64,000 bases of DNA from CAZEJS01 sp964512645 (GCA_964512645.1 CAZEJS010000013.1:1-64000); one strand, 5' to 3'; counted from the first letter of the stretch, positions 32,774 through 42,196 are shown. A program made the numbers and translations. Notes: generated by a model not told the origin, from the sequence alone.

Positions 32774-33433
32774 ATGCAGATCGTCATCAGCGGCGGCGGG
32801 ATGGTGGGCTCGTTCCTCGCCGGCGAGATGTCCGAGAAGGGCCATACAGTCGTGGTCATCGAAAGAGACCCGGAGCGGTGCGAAGTGCTCGCGGGACAGA
32901 CCCGGGCGCTGGTCATACAGGGCGACGGCTGCGACTACCGTATCCAGGAGGAGGCGCACGTCGACAGGGCGGACGTCTTCGCCGCGGTCACCGGCGAGGA
33001 CGACGACAACCTGGTGGCGTGCCAGCTTGCCAGGATCTCCTTCGACGTACCGCGGGTGGTCGCCAGGGTGAACAACCCCAAGAACGAGCGGATCTTCAAC
33101 CTGATGGGCGTCGAGGCGATATCGAGCACCACCATAATCGGCCACCTGATGGAGAAGCAGTCAACCGTGGGCGAGATCATCACGCTGCAGGTCTTGAGAA
33201 AAGGGGACTTCGCCATCGTGGAGGTGGACATCCCCGAGTGCGGCTCCGGGGCGTGCGGCACCAGGATAGGAGACATGCACCTCCCCCGGGAAGTGATCCT
33301 GGTGACCATCATCCGCGGGGACGAATCGATACTGCCACGAGGGGAAACGGTGCTGGAGCCCGGGGACAGCGTGATCGCCATTACCTCCGTGGACAAGGAA
33401 GACAAGCTCAAGCAGATACTGACCGGCGGTTGA
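32774..33433 (+). CDS. Single-module TrkA/KtrA-like regulatory protein
   Basis: 219 residues, one RCK unit: Rossmann G-G-G-M-V-G at the start, E-R-D-P, then a TrkA-C domain. Starts five bases after the double TrkA gene. Having both a double and a single TrkA beside one TrkH suggests a mixed gating ring or two alternative regulators. Confidence 0.9.
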   Translation: MQIVISGGGMVGSFLAGEMSEKGHTVVVIERDPERCEVLAGQTRALVIQGDGCDYRIQEEAHVDRADVFAAVTGEDDDNLVACQLARISFDVPRVVARVNNPKNERIFNLMGVEAISSTTIIGHLMEKQSTVGEIITLQVLRKGDFAIVEVDIPECGSGACGTRIGDMHLPREVILVTIIRGDESILPRGETVLEPGDSVIAITSVDKEDKLKQILTGG

Positions 33434-33473
33434 TGCCGGGGCGCCGGTCCGGCGGGGGCGTGGACCGCGAGGG

Positions 33474-33534
33474 CCCCGTCGTGCGGGCCGCGCCATGCGG
33501 GACGTATCGTGAAGACCCCGTCGTGGGGGCCGCG
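33474..33534. repeat. 19-bp direct repeat, two copies 42 bp apart
   Basis: CCCCGTCGTG-GGGCCGCG type unit at 33474-33492 and 33516-33534 with one mismatch, in the gap between the convergent trkA-like and GMC oxidoreductase genes. Confidence 0.7.
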
Positions 33535-33544
33535 TCCCGAACCT

Positions 33545-35062
33545 CTACCCCTCTTCCCGGATGATAAGCCTGGAGATGCGGTCCGAGTGCGCCAGGATGA
33601 AGAAGTGAGGACCGCAGCAGGGCGCGACAGGGAAGATGGACGCGTCGCAGACGTACAGGCCGGGGTAGTTGAACACCTCTCCCCGGTGATCGACGACCCC
33701 TCCGCCCTGGTCGTCGGCCATCGCCGCGCCCCCGGTGGGGTGGACCGACCCGATGCCCTTCCACTTCCTGGTCCTGAGGATGCGCTCGGTCTTCCTCCTC
33801 CTGGCGGCCTCGTCTATCGGTCTGGCCACCGCGTCGATCTCCATCGTCACCAGCTTCTGGTCGATGGTCGCCCTGCGGTGGCATTCCTGTGAAGGATAAT
33901 GGATGTCCACCACCGGGCCTGCGGGCCTGATCCGTCCGACGGGCTGCTCCCGGGAGAGGCTCAGGAACGGGATCACCCTGTCCGTCAGCCGGTTGAGCGG
34001 CGGCGGCGGCCACGCCATCACCGAAGACCTGCAGGCGAAGAAATGGTACTCGAAGTCAAAGGTCTCGGACTCCGCCTCCATGTAGCGGAACAGGCATGTG
34101 CCCCGGGAATGGTCGAGCCTGTTGTGCCTGGCCATCCTGAAGCCGATGCGGTCGCCGTTGAACCCCCACTTGAAGCCCAGCCTGTCACTTATCAGGGGAA
34201 GCCCGCCGGGGGCGGCCTTCGACCGGAACAACAGCCTCATCGTGTTCAACGCCCCGGCGCTGACAATGACCCTGCGCCCCGAAACCGATGCGGAAGAGCC
34301 GTCCCTCAGGTCCCGGTACTCGACGACGTAACCGCCGTCTTTCCCACGGATGAGTTCCGCCTCCGAGAGCTCCCTGACCTCCCCGCCGCTCTTCAACACC
34401 TGCTGCAGGTAGGTTACGTCCATGCTGTTCTTGGCGCCCCTGTTGCACCCGGTAAGGCAGTCCGCCACGTACCGGCAGTTGTGCTGCAGGCACCCGAAGC
34501 TGTTGGTCCTGGTCTCCCCGCTGTCAGGCCCCCGCCCGTACCACATGCTAGTCGGCTGGGGAACGGCGGTCAAGTGCGGGATCTTCTCGCAGGCGGCCTC
34601 CACGCACTCCTGGTACCAGGTGGGCTCCGGCGCCACCGCCGGCTGCACGACCTCGGCCACGTTCCGGAAATAGGGCTCCATCTCCTCGGGGGTTATCTCC
34701 GCCGGGTAATGGTCGTATATGTCGCGGGGGGGTTTGTCGATGAAGCCGCCGATGAGGAGCGACCCCCCTCCGACGCCGCTGGGGATGATCACGGTGTAGC
34801 CGTTGACGAAATAGAACTCGAACAGGCCCGCGCTCCGGTTGAGGTTGATGTATTTCTTGACCATCGGCATGCTTACGCCGACCCCTCTGAAGGAGCGGAA
34901 CCATTCGAGGTAGCCTTCCGGGAAAGGCCGCCTGCCCTGCGACAGCCCCCACCAGGTCCCGCGCTCCAGCACGCAGACGCTCGCTCCCGCGGCCGCCAGG
35001 TTGCCCGCGGCGGGAGAGCCGCCGCACCCGCTGCCGATGACCACCACGTCGAAATCGTTCAT
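33545..35062 (-). CDS. GMC-family FAD oxidoreductase (cholesterol oxidase-like)
   Basis: 505 residues from ATG 35062, which has GAGG five bases upstream. FAD motif V-V-V-I-G-S-G-C-G-G-S near the start; V-G-G-G-S-L-L-I-G-G for the second GMC signature; a C-terminal active-site region V-H-P-T-G-G-A-A-M with the catalytic His, and a last F-N-Y-P-G-L-Y-V-C-D-A. Cys-rich stretch (C-L-Q-H-N-C, D-C-L-T-G-C-N) is as in the cholesterol-oxidase/fatty-alcohol-oxidase branch. The substrate is probably a hydrophobic alcohol or sterol-like compound. In a unit with a small membrane protein upstream. Confidence 0.87.
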   Translation of the reverse strand: MNDFDVVVIGSGCGGSPAAGNLAAAGASVCVLERGTWWGLSQGRRPFPEGYLEWFRSFRGVGVSMPMVKKYINLNRSAGLFEFYFVNGYTVIIPSGVGGGSLLIGGFIDKPPRDIYDHYPAEITPEEMEPYFRNVAEVVQPAVAPEPTWYQECVEAACEKIPHLTAVPQPTSMWYGRGPDSGETRTNSFGCLQHNCRYVADCLTGCNRGAKNSMDVTYLQQVLKSGGEVRELSEAELIRGKDGGYVVEYRDLRDGSSASVSGRRVIVSAGALNTMRLLFRSKAAPGGLPLISDRLGFKWGFNGDRIGFRMARHNRLDHSRGTCLFRYMEAESETFDFEYHFFACRSSVMAWPPPPLNRLTDRVIPFLSLSREQPVGRIRPAGPVVDIHYPSQECHRRATIDQKLVTMEIDAVARPIDEAARRRKTERILRTRKWKGIGSVHPTGGAAMADDQGGGVVDHRGEVFNYPGLYVCDASIFPVAPCCGPHFFILAHSDRISRLIIREEG

Positions 35063-35107
35063 CTCCACCTCGCACGGCTCGCGGTGGGCGCCGCTACGTG
35101 GGAGCCC

Positions 35108-35533
35108 TCATTCCGAGGGATCCCGGCCCCCCAGCAGGTAGCCCCAGGGCACGGCCCAGATATCGCCCGCTATCATCGCCGCGTAACCGGAGACCAGCAG
35201 GGCGGACGAGCGCATGTCCAGCTCGCCGCGCCTGGCCATCACCGCCACCACACCGGCCATCCAGGTCACCTTGTAGAGGAACTGGAGCAGAAGGATGGGC
35301 GACCACTTCACCGGGTCCTTCAACCCCAGCAGGGACAGGGTGCCGAAGGCGAAGTAAACCGAGCCGCTGATGCCCATGATGAATCTGTCCTGCTCTTTCC
35401 AGCGAAGCGTCTTCCGCGTCCACTCCGGGAACAGCACGATCGCCAGCCCCAGTGGAATGGCCGAGAGCGCGGTGAACCAGTACTGGAACTTGAGCCCTTT
35501 CATCTTGAGGTCGCTGATCTGGTCGCCGCCCAT
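35108..35533 (-). CDS. Four-helix membrane protein of unknown function
   Basis: 141 residues from ATG 35533 (GGAGG upstream; the longer frame has no SD). Four hydrophobic helices with W-rich borders (F-Q-Y-W-F-T-A-L-S-A-I-P-L-G; G-Y-A-A-M-I-A-G-D-I-W-A-V-P-W-G). It precedes the GMC oxidoreductase by 45 bases on the same strand, which suggests an electron acceptor or membrane partner for that enzyme, but no haem ligand pattern is evident. Confidence 0.65.
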   Translation of the reverse strand: MGGDQISDLKMKGLKFQYWFTALSAIPLGLAIVLFPEWTRKTLRWKEQDRFIMGISGSVYFAFGTLSLLGLKDPVKWSPILLLQFLYKVTWMAGVVAVMARRGELDMRSSALLVSGYAAMIAGDIWAVPWGYLLGGRDPSE

Positions 35534-35673
35534 CACGCACCTCCGTATTCTTCGCCCTCCCGGGCGGGACGTCGCGCGGCCGCAACGCCGCGAGCCTCCC
35601 GGGGCCTCCACGTTTCACCTTCGCACAGTACACTGAACGAAACCGGGCCCGGACGCAACACCCCCGGGGCCGC

Positions 35674-37209
35674 TCAGTCCCCGTGTACCGGGCCCCCCGC
35701 TTTGATGCTCGTGCTCCCGGACAGGAGCTGCGCGCTCATGGTTGCGTGCTCGGCGATAACGATCGAGACCGGCTCCCTGGACTCGGAGCAGGTTCCGACT
35801 GGCTGCTGCATGGCCAGGGGGACGAGCACCTCCCCGTCGGCCGGCGGCACAAAGCGCTCGTCCACGTCCAACTGGACGTTGCAGCGCAACGGGTCCTGGT
35901 TGCCGAAGAAGAAATCCTTGAAGCGGGCCCTTTCCTGTTCGGTGATCCTGTCGGTCCAGTCGGCGATATCGGCGGCGGTGGGGTCCACCGGGACCCAGCC
36001 GTAGTTGGGCAGGAAGAACTCGCCCCAGAAATGCCCCGCGAACTGACCGGTGAACAACTGCCAGCCCCCGGTGGTCCGGGCCGGTATCCCCAGCGAGCGG
36101 CACAGGGCGCTGAAGTACATGCTCTGCGCGCCGCAGTCGCCCCTCTTGAGCTTGTGGACGTAGACCGATTCGCGCTGGCCCCGGGGCCAGACCGCCGCGT
36201 GGGGCATCAGGCTGTACTTGATGTTCTCGAGGATGTAGTCGTACAGCTTCCTGGCCTGTAGATAGGGGTTCTTCTCGGCGCCGACGACCTTCTTCGCGGT
36301 GGCGCGGATGCCCGGGGTGATGCAGGTGTTGCCGTAGGACCTGGTGTACTGCTTGTACAGCGCGCTCGACCTGTCGTACGACCCCACGTTGTCCGGGTCC
36401 ACCTTGAAGTTCTCCTGGTAGTGGGTGAACTGGAACTGCACGGTGATCTTCAGGTCGCTCTCCAGCCGGTCCAGCGGGACCTCGCAGTAAGCGTCGGACA
36501 GGTCTCCGGAGAGGGAGGCGGGCTGTTTCAGCCAGGTGTCCGGCGTGACCGACAGCAGCGTCACCGCGTCCTGCGAAGCCGTCTTCACCGGGAGAGGGAA
36601 CCACAGCTTGAGGAGCCCCGTCTCCGGCAGTTCGCCCCGCGGTATGTCCACCGTCTCGGTGCCCAGCCAGGTCATCGGGTTGGAGTACGGCTGCCAGGGG
36701 ACGGTCTGCTGCTCGATATAAGGCTGGAAGCTCTTCACCAGGTCCGCAATGCTCTGCGATTTCTCGGTGTTCTGATAGGCGATGTCGAAGTGGCGCGTTG
36801 CGATGTTCTCGGCCGCCTGGTTGAAGTAGTGCACCTTCCCGTCCCAGGTCTTGCGCTCCACCTCGCCGCCGGTTATCCATTTTTCCCGCTCCGCCTTCGG
36901 GACCTGCGGGTACATCTCGGCGAGCTTCGCGCGCAGGTCCCGCGCGAGATCGGGGTAAGAGAACGTGACGAGCATCAGGCTCTGGGCCCGGTCGCGGCAC
37001 CCGGCCGCCAGTGCCGGCTTGCCCTCCTTGATGTAGAGCCCTCGCGCCTTCTCGTACTCCTTGATGGCGCGGGTGTACAAGGCCTTCTGCTGCAGGTCCT
37101 TCGCCCTGTTGTAAGCCCGCTGTGCCGGCGTCTCGCCGCAGCCCGCCAGCCCCGGCAGCAGGAGGGCCGTTGTAAGCAGTACCGCCAGCAGGCACCGGGC
37201 CTTCTTCAT
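35674..37209 (-). CDS. Transglutaminase-like lipoprotein
   Basis: 511 residues from ATG 37209 (AGGAAA upstream). Lipoprotein signal with lipobox L-A-G-C24. Residues about 30-75 look like a TPR-type helical pair. The transglutaminase core has the full triad: C359 in G-D-C-G-A-Q-S, H393 in G-H-F-W-G-E-F-F and D409 in P-V-D-P-T-A. Such secreted proteins act as peptidases or amidases on cell-surface substrates, or as cross-linkers. It is a single-gene unit with its own promoter. Confidence 0.85.
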   Translation of the reverse strand: MKKARCLLAVLLTTALLLPGLAGCGETPAQRAYNRAKDLQQKALYTRAIKEYEKARGLYIKEGKPALAAGCRDRAQSLMLVTFSYPDLARDLRAKLAEMYPQVPKAEREKWITGGEVERKTWDGKVHYFNQAAENIATRHFDIAYQNTEKSQSIADLVKSFQPYIEQQTVPWQPYSNPMTWLGTETVDIPRGELPETGLLKLWFPLPVKTASQDAVTLLSVTPDTWLKQPASLSGDLSDAYCEVPLDRLESDLKITVQFQFTHYQENFKVDPDNVGSYDRSSALYKQYTRSYGNTCITPGIRATAKKVVGAEKNPYLQARKLYDYILENIKYSLMPHAAVWPRGQRESVYVHKLKRGDCGAQSMYFSALCRSLGIPARTTGGWQLFTGQFAGHFWGEFFLPNYGWVPVDPTAADIADWTDRITEQERARFKDFFFGNQDPLRCNVQLDVDERFVPPADGEVLVPLAMQQPVGTCSESREPVSIVIAEHATMSAQLLSGSTSIKAGGPVHGD

Positions 37210-37330
37210 GATGATTTCCTTTCCTCGATGCACCGTTGACACACGCGGCGGTGCTGCAGGACCGGCCTCCTTCCGGGCGCCGCGCCCGCGTTGGCGAGCC
37301 CGGGAGGCGCTTGTTCCGCCGCTTTTTGCA

Positions 37331-37358
37331 ATTATACTCCCGGGCCGGGGCCGCTCAA
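37331..37358 (-). promoter_or_regulatory. Promoter of the transglutaminase-like lipoprotein gene
   Basis: Reading the minus strand: TTGAGC at 37358-37353, 16-base spacer, perfect TATAAT at 37336-37331. The leader to ATG 37209 would be about 115 bases. The rest of 37210-37501 shows no gene. Confidence 0.55.
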
Positions 37359-37501
37359 CGGGAGAAGGCCGGTTTTCCAATCAACCCAACCGCCGGTCGC
37401 TCCGGGCCGGCGCGGCGGGGATCGCGTCTAAAGCACCTCTCCATCAATGCCGATATATGCAAACGGCCTGGCCCGGATGACGACGCGACGAAGGAGAGCG
37501 G

Positions 37502-38284
37502 ATGACCGGGAGCGACGGACCCGTGAAGGCCCTGCTGGCCCTGCTGCTCGCCGCGGCGGTAGCGACCTCCGGGGCGGCCTGCGGCGGCGGGAGCCGCACG
37601 AAGAACACGGGGAGGCTCACGGTCGGCACGATGAAAGACGCCAGGCCTTTCGAATTCGAGAAGTCGGGCAGGATGACCGGTTTTGATGTGGAGCTGGCGG
37701 CAGCCCTGGCGAAGCGGATGGGCCTCCGGCTCGAGATAGTCACCGACCCCTGGAACAGCCTGACGGCCAATTTGGAAGCCGGCAAGTACGACATGGTGAT
37801 GGCCGCGACCACCATTACCTTCGAGCGGCGGCGGGCCCTGGACTTCTCCGACCCTTACTTCGAGACCGACCAGGCCATCTCGGTTATGCGGACCTCGTCC
37901 ATCCGCAGCGGCGGCGACCTTTCGGGAAAGACGGTCGGCGTCCTCAACAGCTCCACCCCGCAATACGCCGCGGAAAAAATACCCGGCCTCAGGGCCATCG
38001 TGAAGTACGACGCCGTGCCGGACGTGTTCGAGGCCCTCCAGAACGGCAGGGTCGATGCCACGATAATGGACTGCTCGATAGCCGAGCGTTACGCCCGAGA
38101 GACCGGGAACCAGCGGGTGATAGCAACGATCGTGACCGAAGAGGAGTACGGCATCGTTTTCCGGAAGGGGAGCGCCGGAATGGAGAAGCGGGTGAACTCC
38201 GCGCTCGGCCGGATGAAGCGAGACGGGACGTATCGCCGGCTGCACGACAAGTGGTTCGGGAACGAACACCGGACGGGAGGATGA
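37502..38284 (+). CDS. Amino-acid-type solute-binding lipoprotein (SBP family 3)
   Basis: 260 residues. Lipobox S-G-A-A-C at about residue 27. The fold has the family-3 pattern: G-T-M-K-D-A-R-P-F-E-F, G-F-D-V-E-L-A-A-A-L-A, and D-M-V-M-A-A-T-T-I-T-F-E-R. The ATG has AAGGAG upstream. Permease and ATPase genes are absent nearby, so it may be an orphan receptor or use a remote transporter. The next gene follows after five bases. Confidence 0.88.
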   Translation: MTGSDGPVKALLALLLAAAVATSGAACGGGSRTKNTGRLTVGTMKDARPFEFEKSGRMTGFDVELAAALAKRMGLRLEIVTDPWNSLTANLEAGKYDMVMAATTITFERRRALDFSDPYFETDQAISVMRTSSIRSGGDLSGKTVGVLNSSTPQYAAEKIPGLRAIVKYDAVPDVFEALQNGRVDATIMDCSIAERYARETGNQRVIATIVTEEEYGIVFRKGSAGMEKRVNSALGRMKRDGTYRRLHDKWFGNEHRTGG

Positions 38285-38289
38285 CTGCG

Positions 38290-38931
38290 ATGGATGGCCT
38301 TGCCCGCTGCGCCAGGAAAACCGGAGGACGAAGGGCGCCGGCCCTGCTCCTTGCCGTGCTGATGGCGGCAAGCCTGGGGACCAGTGCCCTGCGTCCGTTG
38401 GCGGCGGTAGCGGAACCGGCCCCTGCGGGCAGTTCCGTTCGTTCGTTCTTCGCGGCGCTGCACTCGTTTCTCGGCGGCGCAACGTACCTCCGCTTCGAGT
38501 CCAAAGCGCGAGAGGATATGGCCCTGGCGCAGGCCAACCTCGCCAACGCCCGGGACCTCGTGTCCGTGGCGGAGGCGTTGGGAACGAGCCTGTCGGGCGT
38601 GTCTCCAACGCTTCTCGACACTTTCCTCGCGGGCTTCGGGAGGAATGATGGCGCCGCGGCGCTGGCCGGGGGCGTCGAGCAGCTCCGGCAGCAGTTCTCC
38701 GCGCTGATGGAGGCGCGCGCCTGGGAAATGACAACGCTGCAGAGCGGAGGGGACCCGACGATCGTGGCAGGTCCCGCGGCCCCCGGCGCGCGGCTGTGCC
38801 GGATCGAGGCGGGCGCCGCCGGTTCCATCAACGCCTTCGTGAAGAAGTGGTCGGTTGTCGCGGGAGGTTTCGACCCGGACCGCATTCCGCTTGGGCTCTT
38901 CACTTTCGTGAACTGCCGTAAGGGAACCTGA
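38290..38931 (+). CDS. Exported hypothetical protein
   Basis: 213 residues from ATG 38290, which is nine bases from GGAGG; ATG 38281 overlaps the previous stop but sits against the SD. A signal peptide at about 1-41 ends A-V-A-E-P. The mature part is Ala/Leu-rich and helical, with two Cys near the C-terminus (L-C-R-I; N-C-R-K). No family recognised. Co-transcribed with the solute-binding lipoprotein. Confidence 0.6.
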   Translation: MDGLARCARKTGGRRAPALLLAVLMAASLGTSALRPLAAVAEPAPAGSSVRSFFAALHSFLGGATYLRFESKAREDMALAQANLANARDLVSVAEALGTSLSGVSPTLLDTFLAGFGRNDGAAALAGGVEQLRQQFSALMEARAWEMTTLQSGGDPTIVAGPAAPGARLCRIEAGAAGSINAFVKKWSVVAGGFDPDRIPLGLFTFVNCRKGT

Positions 38932-38935
38932 AAGG

Positions 38936-38988
38936 CCCGGCTCGGGGCCGGAGCGGCCGGGTTTGATGAAAAACCCGCTATGCGGGCT
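38936..38988. terminator. Bidirectional terminator between convergent genes
   Basis: Plus strand: CCCGGC at 38936-38941 pairs with GCCGGG at 38956-38961 followed by TTT. Minus strand: CCCGC/GCGGG stem (38974-38978 with 38982-38986) followed by five T (38973-38969); this hairpin overlaps the stop codon of the metallophosphoesterase gene. Confidence 0.55.
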
Positions 38989-40060
38989 CCTGCCTTTTCT
39001 TCCCTCTCAAGGCGAAAGCCGCGAGCGCCGCGATCACCGCACCGAGGGGAATTGCCAGCCAGAAATAGTGGACCGCTGAGTAGGTGTAGATGTAGACCCA
39101 GGGCTCCTCGATGTACTGGTAGTGGAAGTGGAGTCCCTTCTGGGCGATGGGCATGAGCTCGAACTGCCCGTGTTCCCCATCGACGGTCACCGCTATGTAA
39201 TGGTACATGCCTCTGTACTGCTCCACGTCCCAGAGCCTTCCGCCGCCGCCGCCGGTCACGATGTAGTGGACGTCCCCGGGCCATATGTCGTAATCGAACG
39301 TGTGGCAGTGCGAACTGAACACCAGCTTCACCTTGTTCTCGATACAGACCTGCTTGAACTCCTCGGCGCTGGCCCTGTCGGCGAGGAAGTAGTTCATGGG
39401 CAGGTTCAGGTCCCGCCGGCCGCGGAACGTCGGGACGTGCATGAATACGAAGACGTTCGGGTGGTCACCGGCGTTCTTCTGCAGCTCGCTCCTGAACCAT
39501 TTCATCTGCTTGTCGCCGATGCTCCGCTCCTCCGCGTCGTCCAGCATGATGAACAGGCACTTGCCGACGGTGAAAGAGTAGTACCGGGGACCGTAGACCT
39601 TCTCGTAGTTCGCGTAGCCGCCTGCGGCGATGTCGTGGTTGCCGACGTTGACCAGGACCGGGGTCTTCATCCCGGACACCTGGTTTATAAAGAGGCGAGC
39701 CTTGAGGTTTCCCGAGTCAATGGCCATGTCGCCGTTGTCGATGGCGAACAGGTAGCGGCCCTTCTCGACGTCCTTCCTGAGACGGTCGAAAGCCAGCGTC
39801 GAGTTGTGTGTGTCGCCGAAGACGGCGAACTTGAACCTGGTCGTCGCGCGGTCGATCCTGGCAAGCTGCCCGCGGTTCCAGCCTGTGGGCGCCTCGGCGA
39901 CCATCCACGTCGCGTGCACCTTGACGGCGGCAAGGAAGATGAAGACGAGCGAGAGCGCGACCGCGATGACGGCCGGAAGCCTCCGCACCTTGCGCTCATC
40001 TTTCCCGCCGGCGCCGCTCGGCTCTCTCTCCTCCTGTCGCATGATATGTGAGACTATCAT
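38978..40060 (-). CDS. Membrane-anchored metallophosphoesterase
   Basis: 360 residues from ATG 40060 (GAGG five bases upstream). N-terminal membrane helix (P-A-V-I-A-V-A-L-S-L-V-F), then calcineurin-type motifs F-G-D-T-H-N, N-G-D-M-A, N-V-G-N-H-D-I, F-M-H-V-P and S-S-H-C-H (in place of G-H-x-H), then a C-terminal membrane helix ending R-G-K-K-R. The catalytic domain is probably outside the cell between two anchors. Substrate unknown. Confidence 0.83.
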   Translation of the reverse strand: MIVSHIMRQEEREPSGAGGKDERKVRRLPAVIAVALSLVFIFLAAVKVHATWMVAEAPTGWNRGQLARIDRATTRFKFAVFGDTHNSTLAFDRLRKDVEKGRYLFAIDNGDMAIDSGNLKARLFINQVSGMKTPVLVNVGNHDIAAGGYANYEKVYGPRYYSFTVGKCLFIMLDDAEERSIGDKQMKWFRSELQKNAGDHPNVFVFMHVPTFRGRRDLNLPMNYFLADRASAEEFKQVCIENKVKLVFSSHCHTFDYDIWPGDVHYIVTGGGGGRLWDVEQYRGMYHYIAVTVDGEHGQFELMPIAQKGLHFHYQYIEEPWVYIYTYSAVHYFWLAIPLGAVIAALAAFALRGKKRQEPA

Positions 40061-40091
40061 CAGTGCCTCGAAGGTTCCACGGAGGTATCGC

Positions 40092-40649
40092 ATGAGGAGG
40101 AGCATAGCGCTGGGGCTGGCCCTGCTCTGCGCCGCGGCGTTTTTCGCCGGGTGCGGGGACTACGGTGACACGGGCGCCGCCGCGAAGCTTCTGAGGAAGG
40201 GAAACAGGCAGTACGACGCGCTGTCCGCCGGCTTCCTCGATCTCGCGGACCAACTGGAGAAGTTCTTCGTGGGACACGCATGGGGAGCCATCACCGATCC
40301 CGGGGAGATCGAGCGCCGGATGAATTCGTACAGCGATACGCTCGACCGGCTTCTCAACCAGGCCGGAGAGGCGGAGAAGACGTACCGGAAAGTGCTCGCC
40401 TTGGCGATGGTCCCCCGTCACAAGGATTACGCGCGCAAGAGGCTGCAGATGCTCGGCCAGATCAACAAGACCCGCGACGTGGTCGGCCGGACTTTTCCGG
40501 TTATTACCGATGGGCTGGAGGCGGGCAGGCCCGCGGACTCCAACGCCCTGGAGGGCGCCAAGCGTGAGCTCATCGGCATCGAGATGGAACTCTCCTTCAT
40601 GGAGGCAGAAGCCAAGGAGATCGCGAGGGATCATCATGTCACCCGTTAA
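40092..40649 (+). CDS. Putative lipoprotein, helical, unknown function
   Basis: 185 residues from ATG 40092 (GGAGG six bases upstream). Lipobox F-F-A-G-C21. The mature protein is mainly charged helices (A-A-K-L-L-R-K-G-N-R-Q-Y-D-A). Diverges from the metallophosphoesterase gene with only 31 bases between start codons. Precedes the Ntn-type lipoprotein by 37 bases on the same strand. No family recognised. Confidence 0.62.
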   Translation: MRRSIALGLALLCAAAFFAGCGDYGDTGAAAKLLRKGNRQYDALSAGFLDLADQLEKFFVGHAWGAITDPGEIERRMNSYSDTLDRLLNQAGEAEKTYRKVLALAMVPRHKDYARKRLQMLGQINKTRDVVGRTFPVITDGLEAGRPADSNALEGAKRELIGIEMELSFMEAEAKEIARDHHVTR

Positions 40650-40686
40650 CGCCCGGTGCGGCACAACCCCTCGAAAGGAGCGAAAT

Positions 40687-42126
40687 GTGACTTCTACCCG
40701 CTTCGGCAGGACTGTCCTGTGCCTCCTGCTCGTCTGCGCGACGGCTGTCGCCGCCTCTTCGTGCGGCCCTGTCGAGGTACGGCCGGCGAAACCGGCCGCA
40801 AGGTCGCTGAAGACCGAGGGGAGCGGCTACCGCTTCGAGAGCGATGGCTGGACGTACCTGCACGTGGAAGGGAGCCCTTACGAGATGGGGTTTCAGCAGG
40901 GCAAGCTCATGGCGGGCGACATGGACGAGGTCCGCAAGACCTCCACCCACGTCTTCTACCACAACTCGGACCTGCGCTGGCCGCACCTGGCCGCCGCGGC
41001 GGAGAAGCTGTTCGCGGGGAAGCTCGGGCCGGACCTGGAGCAGGAGATACGGGGCATCTCCGAAGGGGCGAAGGCCGCCGGGGTGGACTTTCCCCTGGCG
41101 GACGTGCTCGCGCTCAACGGGATGATAGAGCTTACGGGTTACTGGTGGCCCAACGTGGCATCGGGCAAGCTGCCCGACGTGGACGCGCCGACGAGATGCA
41201 GCGCCTTCCTGGCGACCGGCGCCTATACCAGCGACGGAAAGCCGGTGATGGCCCACAACACGTGGTCGACGTACGCGGATGCCCAGTTCTTCAACTTGAT
41301 AACCGACATGGCGCCGGACAGGGGTCACCGCATCCTCATGCAGAGTTCTCCGGGCCTCGTCCACAGCGCCTCGGATTTCTTCGTCACCGACGCGCCCCTG
41401 ATGGGCACCGAAACGACCATATCCGGCATAGAGACCTTCGACCCCGAAGGAACCCCGGAGTTCGTACGGGCGCGCAGGGCGATGCAGTTCGCCGACTCCC
41501 CCGATGATTTCGTGAGGATAATGAGGGAGGGAAACAACGGGGGTTACGCAAACTCGTGGCTGCTTGCCAACGCAAAGACCGGCGAGATAGTGCGGTTCGA
41601 GCAGGGCCTGGAACACGATGCGGTAGAGCGCACCGGAAGCGGTTACTTCGTCGGATTCAACGGGCCTTCGGACCCGGACCTCAGGAACCTGGAGACAAGC
41701 GGCAGCGGCTACTTCAACCTCAAGGACTCCACCTGCGCCCGTCGCGTGAGGCTCGAACACCTGATGAAAGAGCACAAGGGGCGGATCGACCTCCCCGCGG
41801 CCCGGGCCATCATCGCGGACCATTACGACGAGTACACCAGGGAGTACGAGCCGGGCGCGCGCACCGTCGAGGGGCGGGGCGACCTGGACGCGCGGGAGTA
41901 CACCTCCGGGAGCCCGTACAACCCGGCGGGGGCCGTCGACGGCAAAGCCATGGACGCCGCCGGCGCGCTGAAGATGTCTTTCCAGGCCCGCTGGGGCAGC
42001 TCCAGCGGCATGCCGTTCGACGCGGGCGAGTTCCTGGACAAGAACCCGCAGTATGCGTTCCTGAAAGGATACCTGCGGGACCGCCCGCCCAGGCCCTGGG
42101 TCTCTTTTCGGGCGGGGATGAAGTGA
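40687..42126 (+). CDS. C45/phospholipase B-like Ntn-hydrolase lipoprotein
   Basis: 479 residues, GTG 40687 with AAAGGAG six bases upstream. Lipobox A-S-S-C. The N-terminal block G-S-P-Y-E-M-G-F-Q-Q-G-K-L is typical of the acyl-CoA:6-APA acyltransferase (C45) and phospholipase B-like groups. The likely autoprocessed nucleophile is C171 in P-T-R-C-S-A-F, followed by S-D-G-K-P-V-M-A-H-N-T-W; A-N-S-W-L-L-A-N-A-K-T-G follows. It probably hydrolyses amide or ester bonds outside the membrane. Confidence 0.78.
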   Translation: MTSTRFGRTVLCLLLVCATAVAASSCGPVEVRPAKPAARSLKTEGSGYRFESDGWTYLHVEGSPYEMGFQQGKLMAGDMDEVRKTSTHVFYHNSDLRWPHLAAAAEKLFAGKLGPDLEQEIRGISEGAKAAGVDFPLADVLALNGMIELTGYWWPNVASGKLPDVDAPTRCSAFLATGAYTSDGKPVMAHNTWSTYADAQFFNLITDMAPDRGHRILMQSSPGLVHSASDFFVTDAPLMGTETTISGIETFDPEGTPEFVRARRAMQFADSPDDFVRIMREGNNGGYANSWLLANAKTGEIVRFEQGLEHDAVERTGSGYFVGFNGPSDPDLRNLETSGSGYFNLKDSTCARRVRLEHLMKEHKGRIDLPAARAIIADHYDEYTREYEPGARTVEGRGDLDAREYTSGSPYNPAGAVDGKAMDAAGALKMSFQARWGSSSGMPFDAGEFLDKNPQYAFLKGYLRDRPPRPWVSFRAGMK

Positions 42127-42196
42127 CCCGGCGCCGGCAAGGCCATGCCGGTGATGAAGCCGGGCAGACGGGTCGGTGCGAATAAGGAGGGTGACT

